Source: Halioglobus sp. (lineage in GTDB: Bacteria > Pseudomonadota > Gammaproteobacteria > Pseudomonadales > Halieaceae). Taken from it: a stretch of DNA of 40,701 bases. The notes below the pieces were generated by a model. It worked only from the letters and a program-made list of their open reading frames with translations, was not told where the DNA came from and made no database searches. Every line of letters starts with the position of its first letter. The stretch's first letter is position 1. The DNA is taken from assembly GCA_020443345.1 (NCBI GenBank), contig JAGRIH010000012.1, forward strand, positions 1-40,701. Reading direction: 5' to 3'. Shown in pieces: positions 16,369 to 23,532 of the stretch. The position numbers were made by a program, and so were the translations under genes.

Positions 16369-17463
16369 TCAGAACCTGCGCTCCGCGTCGTCGCAGACGA
16401 ATTGGAGGTACTTGAGCATGCCCCTGGCGTTGGCGAAGGCGGCATGGTCCGCAATGGTCTGGTTCGGAAACCAGTTACCGATATCGGCGGCGAGTGCAGC
16501 ACTGCCGCCACCGACAAACAGTACTTGATCGAGCTCAGCACCCAGCCCGAGTTTGCGGCGGGTCTCACCGTAAAGGAGCTCTACCAGCTCGCGTTTCGCC
16601 GTCGCTACCGATGCCGAAATGTCATGATCCCTACCGTGGAGACGCAGTTGCTGGCGATCGACCGCCCTGGCAATGCTCTGCTCGCCCAGCCCGGTCAGGT
16701 CAAATTGCTCCTGAACCAGGTCCACAACGCGGGATTTGACGTGCAGCATGCCCCGGTTGAGAGAGCCGGAAGAGCCGTGCACGATGCCCTGGTCCTGCAC
16801 CACCACGTAGTCCGTCGTGCGGCCACCGATATCAACGATCGCAATGGGAGCGTTCAGTCGATCGGCGTCCAGGGTCACCCCGTCCGCCTGCAGGACAATG
16901 ACATGGTCATACCACGCGGCAAGCGCTTCGGGGATCACCTCGTGAAACGCGACGCTGACTTTCAACGTGGCCTTTTGCTCGCCTCCCACGGCTGAGCGCG
17001 GGTCGACGGTCAGCTTCAGACTGTCGCGTTTTTGCGCAATCCCGCCTTGGCGCAGCTGTCCATCATTGCGGTAGTAGGCGCCAACCGGCAATCCAGTGAC
17101 CAGATGAACGGAACGCCCCGAGAGGCCTGCTTGCTGCAGGGCGTGCTGCACAATCACGCGGTTCAGCGCCGAGCCGGGGTACTCGTCAAAGCTGGTTTCC
17201 TCACCATCCACCGCGCCAACCGAGTAGATCGCACCGCCAGTTTCGTACTCAAAGATGCGTTGTTCCTGCGCTCGAATCCAGGTAACGCCGGCGGCGCCAA
17301 TGCGGGCTCTGGACGGCACCGAAAACAGTCGCCCATCGTCTAGGGCCACTTTGGTATAGGCATAGCCATCATCCAATCCCACGGGACAGACCACCATCGG
17401 ATCCGGCGGCGCTTGTCGTGAATGGTCTTCCTGCGCCTGGTCGGCTTGGCTGCTCTCGGTCAC
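16369..17463 (-). CDS. ParM/StbA-like plasmid-segregation actin
   Basis: The 364-residue protein has the actin-fold ATPase motifs in order: phosphate-1 loop GLDDGYAYTKVAL (about 29-41), phosphate-2 loop IVDIGGRTTDYVVV (about 219-232) and adenosine motif LFVGGGSAAL (about 326-335). ParM-type proteins polymerise into filaments that push plasmid copies apart. On an integrative element, this would stabilise an excised, replicating circle (inference). The first roughly 25 residues are a charged tail. The small unknown gene just upstream could encode its DNA-binding adaptor. An adaptor-binding centromere could be in the nearby repeats, but this is not shown. Confidence 0.88.
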   Translation of the reverse strand: MTESSQADQAQEDHSRQAPPDPMVVCPVGLDDGYAYTKVALDDGRLFSVPSRARIGAAGVTWIRAQEQRIFEYETGGAIYSVGAVDGEETSFDEYPGSALNRVIVQHALQQAGLSGRSVHLVTGLPVGAYYRNDGQLRQGGIAQKRDSLKLTVDPRSAVGGEQKATLKVSVAFHEVIPEALAAWYDHVIVLQADGVTLDADRLNAPIAIVDIGGRTTDYVVVQDQGIVHGSSGSLNRGMLHVKSRVVDLVQEQFDLTGLGEQSIARAVDRQQLRLHGRDHDISASVATAKRELVELLYGETRRKLGLGAELDQVLFVGGGSAALAADIGNWFPNQTIADHAAFANARGMLKYLQFVCDDAERRF

Positions 17464-17493
17464 GCTTTTCCTCCTCAGAATCGATCGGCTACT

Positions 17494-17874
17494 TCAGGTA
17501 CCGATAATGCTTTTCAGATGTGCAAAAGGTTTGGCCGCGTTGGCGCTGCGGACCACCGACAGCGTCTCACCGGAAAGCCGGTCGTTGTGTTCAGTGGGTG
17601 TTGCTAAACCACTGTGCTGAGCCTCGCCGCCCGGTGTAGGCGTCCGCAGGGATGGCGATCGATAGGGATGTTCGAACACCCCCTGTGGGATCCGCACTTC
17701 GGCTTGCGACTTGAGTGCCTGACACTCTGTACTGAATCCGGTCACCAGGAGATTTCTCAACCAATCGCCCTGTCGTGGCTGCGGCAGCCGCTGCAGACGA
17801 TTGATAATCACCGCCTCCAGGGGAACTCGTGTATCCAGGCAAACATTCAGGCAGTGCTGTGTCGCTGCGAGCAT
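17494..17874 (-). CDS. Unknown small protein, possible ParM partner
   Basis: I do not recognise this 126-residue protein. The N-terminal part (VCLDTRVPLEAVIINRLQRLPQ, residues about 11-32) could form two amphipathic helices, and the segment GDWLRNLLVTGFSTECQAL follows. The C-terminal half is low in hydrophobics and probably disordered. Position is the main clue: it lies 30 bp upstream of the ParM-like gene in the same direction, the place where small DNA-binding adaptors (ParR/StbB type) are often encoded. AGGAAGG before the ATG supports the start. It begins 5 bp after the PFL_4669-like stop. Confidence 0.7.
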   Translation of the reverse strand: MLAATQHCLNVCLDTRVPLEAVIINRLQRLPQPRQGDWLRNLLVTGFSTECQALKSQAEVRIPQGVFEHPYRSPSLRTPTPGGEAQHSGLATPTEHNDRLSGETLSVVRSANAAKPFAHLKSIIGT

Positions 17875-17879
17875 TCGGC

Positions 17880-18617
17880 CTACCCTTCCTGTTCTGGGGA
17901 GGTGTCGCCCACGTCATTCATCTTGAACGTCACCGGCCGCAGACTCGGCAATTGCTCGCCACAAAGCACTTCCCGGGGGATCTCGCCCATGCAGGCACGC
18001 GCTTTCTCAGCCCGGGCCGTACCCTGCAGCACATCATGGCGACACACCTCCAGATAGTGGTACCCCAACGGCAGGGCAAACACGCGTCGCAGCCAGCGAC
18101 CACTGCTCCTGACCTGCTCAGCAACATCGTCCTGCAGGGCTATTCCCAGGTGCCGGGCTGTCAACGAGGTACACATCAGGCGGTCATAGTCCGCCAGCAT
18201 TTGTGCCGCCCGAAAGGCATAGGGGTTGGCGAATTGCAGCGACACCCGGTGGGGACGGCTGGACTGGGCAAAACTGACCTCGAATGAATCGCTGATAGCC
18301 AGAAGCTCCTCGATTTGCGTCTTGAGTCGATGCAGCCGTGAACGGGCATCGGCAATACTCTCTTCGACCTTGATCAACCACCAGTCCGCGAAGGGATCGT
18401 CGAACCTGATCGCCTGCCACAGCACCTTCAAGCGCTCCGCGCACCCGACGAGCCCGATGATCGCTGGCTTTGCTTCGCTGCCACGCCGCCCCCGGATAAG
18501 ACTTTGCGCCTGGTAGGTCTGGACGTTGAGCCAGACCTCACCCTGCAAAGCGCCTGGGCCCTTGTGATTGGCGTAGTCCACCGCTTGGGTATCGGCGTGT
18601 GCGTCGTCACTGTTCAT
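17880..18617 (-). CDS. PFL_4669-family integrating conjugative element protein
   Basis: From the ATG at 18617 the protein has 245 residues. The pattern ALQGEVWLNVQTYQAQSLIRGRRG (residues 23-46) followed by helical repeats and PYAFRAAQMLADYDRLM is typical for the PFL_4669 family (TIGR03761), a conserved gene of the ICE maintenance module directly after the STY4528-like gene. Its biochemical role is not established. A longer frame back to 18752 is open but does not match the family, and there is no better ribosome binding site there. Confidence 0.85.
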   Translation of the reverse strand: MNSDDAHADTQAVDYANHKGPGALQGEVWLNVQTYQAQSLIRGRRGSEAKPAIIGLVGCAERLKVLWQAIRFDDPFADWWLIKVEESIADARSRLHRLKTQIEELLAISDSFEVSFAQSSRPHRVSLQFANPYAFRAAQMLADYDRLMCTSLTARHLGIALQDDVAEQVRSSGRWLRRVFALPLGYHYLEVCRHDVLQGTARAEKARACMGEIPREVLCGEQLPSLRPVTFKMNDVGDTSPEQEG

Positions 18618-18731
18618 TGGCACCTGTCCTGTCGAATCCTCGAGCTGCAATGAACCCACATATACCGGAGAGCGACCATCGACTATCCCACCGGCTTTCG
18701 CGGGGTTTTTTGCCTTCCGCCGATTCACACC

Positions 18732-18746
18732 GGTTCCAGTGGAACC
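18732..18746. promoter_or_regulatory. 15-bp perfect palindrome
   Basis: GGTTCCAGTGGAACC lies in the 183-bp spacer between the STY4528-like and PFL_4669-like genes, the only sizeable gap in this part of the operon. It could be an operator for an internal promoter or an RNA hairpin. Nothing else is recognisable in the spacer. Confidence 0.4.
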
Positions 18747-18800
18747 ACGCATCGTAAGCCGCCAGCGGTACTATCCGGTGCCCACGAGGATACGGGCTAG

Positions 18801-20054
18801 TCAGGTATCGTCGTCGGTGACGAAGGATTGGCGCAGCTTGGCCAGCTGTTCCAGGCCATAGTCTCTGGCGATGTCCCGCTGCCTGGCGTCGATCGCTGCT
18901 TGTTCGGGGTTGGGCGGTTGCGGGGGTGGCTGCGCACGTGATGCCCGCGCTTCGGCCACTTTGATGCCCAGGTTGGGTACAAACTCGCTGCGCTGTACGG
19001 CCTTGCACAATGAATGCAGGAAGCGAAGCTCATCGTAGACGGGCTTCATGCCCCTTTGCTCAGACTCGAGCCGCCCCTGCAATTCATCCAGTACCTCCTG
19101 CCGGTCTTCGGGGGCAATCATGTGGAGGTAGCGATCTGCCAGCAGTTTCTGGTTGTCCGACAACCTGGCGGGGTAGATGAGAGGTGCATCGCCCAGCGAG
19201 GGGGCCTGATTGGAGAAAGTGGCCTCATTACTGTTGGAGTTTGTTGTCGTCGTTGTTGTTGTAGTTTTTTTATAATCACTACTACGACCACTACTGTAGT
19301 GAGTATCTTTCACCGCCTTCGAATTTTGGTTGCGGTGAGAACTCGCCTCAGATCGACCCGCAGTGGGCCCTTTCAAGCGATTGAGCGCCGCACCGCTGAA
19401 GGCGAAATAGCGACCGGTAGCGCCGGGTTTCTGGCCGGCATTGCGCATGACGCTCGCCGCGCTTATGCGCCGCTCAATGGGCGATTCCGACTCCAGCGGG
19501 CACTCCTGCGTCCGAATGGACTCATCCAGGCTTGCCAGCACCGACTGAGCAACCGCGCGCACACGACCGTGGTGGTGTTGCTCCGATTGTTGAACAAAAG
19601 CCATATAGGCCGCGTCGAGATGCAAGGCATCGTGCAGTGGCAGCGGCTCATCGTGCAGAACGTAGATGTTACCGGTGAATCGCCCGGATTTTTGCCGCGC
19701 CCTGGCACACAGGGTCAGCCAGCGGGTCAGGCGCAAGATGGCGATGGCGCGGGCGACCGTCGATGTCGAGGCAATGTTGGTTTGGCTGGCGATGGTGTCG
19801 TAGTCAGGGAACGCGGTTCGGCTGCCGGTCTCTCGAGCGTGAGACATGATGACCATCCACACCACCTTGTCGACCGGTTCGAGAATCGGATCCTGGATGA
19901 CCAGACTCGGGATCGACTGGTGCCAATTCCCCAGGAACAGCATGGCTTCCGGTGAAGCTTGCTCGCCCTCCCCGGCCAGACCGGCAACCGTTGCCTTGAT
20001 CAGTGCGTCGAGAGCAACAGTTTCCGGTCGCAGCAGTGGCTCTTCATGCGCCAT
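18801..20054 (-). CDS. STY4528-family island replication-type protein
   Basis: From the ATG at 20054 the protein has 417 residues. The N-terminal half resembles STY4528-like proteins: WHQSIPSLVIQDPILEPVDKVVWM in pattern, then a winged-helix-like block with TIASQTNIASTSTVARAIAILRLTRWL (residues about 92-118). A disordered middle carries KKTTTTTTTTNSNSN (encoded near 19230-19275), followed by a helical C-terminal domain. The family lies in SPI-7/PFGI-1-type modules and is labelled replication-associated by position. Its start overlaps the DUF2857 stop by 11 bp. Confidence 0.83.
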   Translation of the reverse strand: MAHEEPLLRPETVALDALIKATVAGLAGEGEQASPEAMLFLGNWHQSIPSLVIQDPILEPVDKVVWMVIMSHARETGSRTAFPDYDTIASQTNIASTSTVARAIAILRLTRWLTLCARARQKSGRFTGNIYVLHDEPLPLHDALHLDAAYMAFVQQSEQHHHGRVRAVAQSVLASLDESIRTQECPLESESPIERRISAASVMRNAGQKPGATGRYFAFSGAALNRLKGPTAGRSEASSHRNQNSKAVKDTHYSSGRSSDYKKTTTTTTTTNSNSNEATFSNQAPSLGDAPLIYPARLSDNQKLLADRYLHMIAPEDRQEVLDELQGRLESEQRGMKPVYDELRFLHSLCKAVQRSEFVPNLGIKVAEARASRAQPPPQPPNPEQAAIDARQRDIARDYGLEQLAKLRQSFVTDDDT

Positions 20055-20643
20055 TCTCGACGACCTGAGTGGCACCGGGAGTCACGGAGTCGCCGTAAAC
20101 CTCCCAACGCTGCACCAGCGCCCAAATGGCCCGCAGCCCGATGCCGGTCTCCTGGTGGAGCGCGAGGTAGTCTGCTGCGGTCAGCGGATTATCCGCCCGC
20201 GCTTCTACCTTGTCCTGCCAAGCATGCCACAGGGTATGGGTATCGCTCTCGTCCAGCTCAGCCGGCCTACCGACAGCGGGTTCGAGTGTCAACAGTCGAC
20301 GCCAGCGCGTGTATTCGCGGGAACTCATGCCAAATAGCTGCTGCATCATGGTCAAGGGAGCATCGGTGACGAGCAAGCTGCGCTGCAGCTCTTCGGACTC
20401 ACGCTGATGACGCAGGTGGGTCAACATCGGCCAGAAGACCTCCCTGTTGAGGTCGATCTTGAGGCAATGCACACGGAGAATATCGGCGCGATACAGGTCC
20501 GCCAGGTTCATCTCCCGTAACGCGTCCAGCTCCTTGGGGCCAAAGTTCATGCCACGAAGAGCCTGTTGATCCCCCTCCGCCAGGCAGCGCAATGCATAGA
20601 GCAAAACTGCCGTGGTGAGATCCGCTTCCTTGTTGGAGGACAT
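20044..20643 (-). CDS. DUF2857-family ICE protein
   Basis: From the ATG at 20643 (overlapping the ParB-like stop as TGATG) the protein has 199 residues. The pattern AVLLYALRCLAEGDQQALRGMNFGPKELDALREM matches DUF2857, and a helix-turn-helix-like stretch MMQQLFGMSSREYTRWRRLL (about 99-118) suggests DNA binding. DUF2857 genes sit between ParB-like and STY4528-like genes in many integrative elements. The role may be regulation of the module (inference). Confidence 0.85.
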   Translation of the reverse strand: MSSNKEADLTTAVLLYALRCLAEGDQQALRGMNFGPKELDALREMNLADLYRADILRVHCLKIDLNREVFWPMLTHLRHQRESEELQRSLLVTDAPLTMMQQLFGMSSREYTRWRRLLTLEPAVGRPAELDESDTHTLWHAWQDKVEARADNPLTAADYLALHQETGIGLRAIWALVQRWEVYGDSVTPGATQVVENGA

Positions 20644-22175
20644 CAGCGCTCCCCTACTCCCCAAAGATCATGGCCTCGCTCAATGGCTAGCCGCTTCAGT
20701 GCCCGATAGGTCTCCATCAGCTGCAACAGCAGTTGCCAGTCTTCGGGGTTGAGTTGTTGCCACAGCTGGCAGCCGACCTGTCCCGGATCCAAGGTCCAAA
20801 CGCTGCTAAACAGAAGATCCGCATCGTGCGACGCCAGCGCCTGGCGCAAAGTCGATGGTTCCTCAAGGAACGCCAGCACAACGTCAGGCGGCGCCGCTGT
20901 CACCTCGGCACAGGCGGCCAGTTGCCACCACAGCGCGGACACCAGGCCCAACATATCCTGATCCAGCGTTTCCGTGAGCTCTGAGGGTGGGACATCCGTT
21001 AACAGAAAACCCATGCCGATATCGGCAAGGACCCTTACCTGGCCACCGAGACCGTGGTGCTCCGCCAAACGTGTCGCTGTCGTAGAGATTCGGCTGCGTA
21101 ATTCAGCGATATCCACTGCGTCCGGCTCGCTCGGACTGTGCGAGGGCCGTCCAAGGCTTCGTGCGGGAGCGGCGGTCCCGTCATCGTCTACGGCCGCCTG
21201 CGCCTTTGGGCCAGGCATTGCTGCGGGCACAGAGGAGGCGGTGGCAATCGGGGATTCCGCAACCGTGGATACCGCCTTGCCTGATGCGCTGCGCGGACGC
21301 GGCTGTACGCGCTCAGGCTCGTCGACTGGAACAATGCCGTGCTCAACCGTTCGCCCCGCCATGCAGGCCTCGATCTCGAGCTGAATGACGTGCTCGCTCT
21401 GTTCGGCCGCCACCGCGATCTCATGTTGCAACGCGGTGTACAACGGCTGTACGTCCCATTCAGCACAGTCATAGCGTCGGCACAGCTCGGCAAAAACGGC
21501 ACTGAACTCGCTTTCGTCGCCCAGCTCCCGGTGTGTCCAAAGATGTAGAGCTGCCCGTTCCAGCGACCGGATCTTTTCGATCTGGGGCCGCCCCAGCCCG
21601 GCGTTGAGTGCCGTGGGCATGACTGGCCAGAGTGTATGGACGGCATAACCCATCTTCGAAATGGTACTGTGGCTGAGGCTGAAACCGCGCTCACGAAATA
21701 GCGTTTCCAACTGCCGCTGCGATAAGTCGTCAGTGCCGAGCTCCGCTTCCAACATCGACTTCGCCTCAAATACCGCATGGGCCTTATCGATAAATGGCAA
21801 CCCTCCACGGAGCTCATTCTCCCGAAGGTGCGCGAACAGTACGGCCGATTCCTGCGACCAGGGCCGAACCACACACTCCACCCAGTAGTAGCGCTCGTTC
21901 GCAGTCTCCTCGTACAGCTCTTTCAGGATGCGTAGTCGTGTATTGCCACCGCTATGCAGCACGTAATCGGCCATGCCCGGTTGTTGCGTGAGCACCAGTG
22001 GCTGATCCAACCCGCCATCGCGGATGGAGGCCTTAATGCGGTCGTATTCGGGGTTTTGCTGGCGGCGGGGATTTTTGCCGTAGTAGTGAATCCGGTCCAC
22101 TGCCACCCGCGCTACACCGGGGTCTTCCTGCAGTGACCTGGCCACCGTGGGGGGGAACTCAGGCTGCGCCATCAT
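20643..22175 (-). CDS. parB: ParB-family protein of ICE type
   Basis: The 510-residue protein has a ParB/Srx-like N-terminal domain: VDRIHYYGKNPRRQ at residues about 25-38, then the DGGLDQPLVLTQQPG block and HSGGNTRLRILKEL. A helix-turn-helix region follows (LSQRQLETLFRERGFSLSHSTISKMGYA, about 150-177), then a long Pro/Ala-rich linker (about 290-345) and a C-terminal helical domain. It matches the ICE PFGI-1 ParB group (TIGR03764). No ParA/Soj partner is visible in the window. It is the first large gene of the leftward operon, and its start overlaps the Cro-like gene by 17 bp. Confidence 0.9.
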   Translation of the reverse strand: MMAQPEFPPTVARSLQEDPGVARVAVDRIHYYGKNPRRQQNPEYDRIKASIRDGGLDQPLVLTQQPGMADYVLHSGGNTRLRILKELYEETANERYYWVECVVRPWSQESAVLFAHLRENELRGGLPFIDKAHAVFEAKSMLEAELGTDDLSQRQLETLFRERGFSLSHSTISKMGYAVHTLWPVMPTALNAGLGRPQIEKIRSLERAALHLWTHRELGDESEFSAVFAELCRRYDCAEWDVQPLYTALQHEIAVAAEQSEHVIQLEIEACMAGRTVEHGIVPVDEPERVQPRPRSASGKAVSTVAESPIATASSVPAAMPGPKAQAAVDDDGTAAPARSLGRPSHSPSEPDAVDIAELRSRISTTATRLAEHHGLGGQVRVLADIGMGFLLTDVPPSELTETLDQDMLGLVSALWWQLAACAEVTAAPPDVVLAFLEEPSTLRQALASHDADLLFSSVWTLDPGQVGCQLWQQLNPEDWQLLLQLMETYRALKRLAIERGHDLWGVGER

Positions 22176-22449
22176 CTTCGGCCACCGTTAGCGATTCGTT
22201 GTCGCCAATGACTTCATAGAAGATCTCGGGGTGACGAACCATGGACGCCCGCGGAACCGGCCGGAGTCTTCCGCCCGACGACTTAGCCACCTGCCGGGTC
22301 GATTTCTCAATCTGGGTAGCTAGCAGCGGACTGGCGTAGCGGTGATTACCCGCGATCTGGTAAAGGTAGGAAACAGAGTTATTACAGGCCGTGGCAACTT
22401 CTGCTCGCTCCCTCTTCGTTGCCATCTTTAAGAAATACTTTAGCTCCAT
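22159..22449 (-). CDS. Cro/YdaS-like DNA-binding protein
   Basis: The 96-residue protein has a single helix-turn-helix: LKYFLKMATKRERAEVATACNNSVSYLYQI then GNHRYASPLLATQIEKSTR, the pattern of YdaS/Cro-like phage regulators. It lies first in the leftward operon, divergent from the S24 repressor, with shared operator motifs between them. By analogy with phage switches it would oppose the repressor and promote expression of the maintenance genes (inference). Confidence 0.82.
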   Translation of the reverse strand: MELKYFLKMATKRERAEVATACNNSVSYLYQIAGNHRYASPLLATQIEKSTRQVAKSSGGRLRPVPRASMVRHPEIFYEVIGDNESLTVAEDDGAA

Positions 22450-22541
22450 GCGAATCTAAATTAGCACCGAGCGAATCATCACTCAAGAATTGATGCTAAT
22501 TTTTTGTTTATCATTTTGCTAAATATTGCTAAACTGACCAC
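22450..22541. promoter_or_regulatory. CI/Cro operator region with TTAGC/GCTAA motifs
   Basis: The 92-bp gap between divergent regulator genes holds TTAGCA (22461-22466), GCTAAT (22495-22500) and a direct repeat TTGCTAAA (22516-22523 and 22526-22533) with 10-bp spacing, one helical turn. The same core occurs in the excisionase upstream region. This layout fits cooperative repressor binding over two back-to-back promoters. The motifs are seen directly; their function is inferred. Confidence 0.65.
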
Positions 22542-23210
22542 ATGACAAGAAAGCAAAGCCCCATTCGGCTCAAAAACCTCGAGATCCTCATTCGCGAAGC
22601 GGGTTCAGCGGCGCGCCTGGCCCGTGCCGCGGAGACCAATAGCTCCTACCTCAGCCAGGTACGCAATCAACTGCCCACGCAAAAAGGGACGCCCCGCAGT
22701 ATCGGAGATGAACTGGCGGCCAAGTTGGAGGCGGCCATGAAGAAGCCCCCGGGTTGGATGGACGTCGATCACGACACCCGAGCTTACGGCGCCAGCGATG
22801 GCCCCAATCTGAACAACCATCACCGGCTGATTTCGTGGAGTCAGGTGGGGAAGAAGGGCGACAAAAACCTATCCGAACACGAGACACTCCCCTACACCAG
22901 TGACCTTCTCATTTGCCCCGTCAAATGCAGTGAAGAGACCTTTGTTCTGCGAGTGCGTGGCGCCAGCATGGAGCCAAAGTTTCGCGAAGGCGAACTGATT
23001 TTCGTCGACCCCCTGGCGCCGGTCAGTCACGGCAAATTTGTCATTGTTCGTCTCGAAGCGAGCAACGAAGTGACGTTCAAACAGTGGATCGAAGAGGAAG
23101 GGAAAAAGTATCTCAAGACACTCAACCCGGATTGGCCTCATCGGATTATCGAGGTGGACGCGGACACTACCGTGTGCGGTGTTATCGTTTTTAAGGGTGA
23201 AGTGCTATAG
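22542..23210 (+). CDS. LexA/CI-like S24-peptidase repressor
   Basis: The 222-residue protein has an N-terminal helix-turn-helix (residues about 9-45, with AARLARAAETNSSYLSQV) and a C-terminal S24 domain. The domain shows the nucleophile serine in RGASMEP (S142) and the general-base lysine in VTFKQW (K180). The hinge has SWSQVGKK (99-106), where self-cleaving repressors usually have Ala-Gly; here Val102-Gly103 is the likely counterpart. RecA-stimulated self-cleavage after DNA damage would induce the element. It probably represses both its divergent operon and the xis-int genes. Confidence 0.88.
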   Translation: MTRKQSPIRLKNLEILIREAGSAARLARAAETNSSYLSQVRNQLPTQKGTPRSIGDELAAKLEAAMKKPPGWMDVDHDTRAYGASDGPNLNNHHRLISWSQVGKKGDKNLSEHETLPYTSDLLICPVKCSEETFVLRVRGASMEPKFREGELIFVDPLAPVSHGKFVIVRLEASNEVTFKQWIEEEGKKYLKTLNPDWPHRIIEVDADTTVCGVIVFKGEVL

Positions 23211-23215
23211 CGCGA

Positions 23216-23287
23216 TTTAGCACGGTGATAAGCATTTAGTCTCCAGGGTCACTTGTCGCATTGATTAGCTCGCTGCTAATCTTTAGC
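23216..23287 (+). promoter_or_regulatory. Operator cluster upstream of xis-int
   Basis: A perfect palindrome GATTAGC-TCGCT-GCTAATC covers 23263-23281. It is flanked by TTTAGCA (23216-23222) and TTTAGC (23282-23287). The core TTAGC/GCTAA is shared with the repressor/cro gap about 0.7 kb away, so one regulator probably controls both. The excisionase start lies about 30 bases further on. Confidence 0.65.
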
Positions 23288-23319
23288 GCACTGCGATGTG
23301 ACGACTCTGCGAGCCCCGT

Positions 23320-23532
23320 ATGAACGACCCCCGTGATTACAGTGTGCCGTTACCGAAGTGGATTCGGGGCAAAAAGTTAACCGAGCTCACCGGCTTCCGG
23401 TTGGATGCCCAAAAGCACAAACGCGTACAAGGCGTCTGGCTCGAGGGCGTGCACTGGGTGAAAGCCCCCGACGGCAACATCATGTACAACTGGCGAGCGA
23501 TCGATGAATGGACGGAAAGTGGCTACCACTGA
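23320..23532 (+). CDS. Excisionase-like small DNA-binding protein
   Basis: The 70-residue protein has the layout of phage excisionases (winged-helix, MerR-like): WIRGKKLTELTGFRLDAQKHKRV followed by GVWLEGVHWVKAPDG and a Trp/Tyr-rich end. It directs the integrase towards excision. It overlaps the integrase start by 29 bp, the usual xis-int arrangement, so the two are co-translated. It is short and fast evolving, so the call rests partly on position. Confidence 0.82.
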   Translation: MNDPRDYSVPLPKWIRGKKLTELTGFRLDAQKHKRVQGVWLEGVHWVKAPDGNIMYNWRAIDEWTESGYH

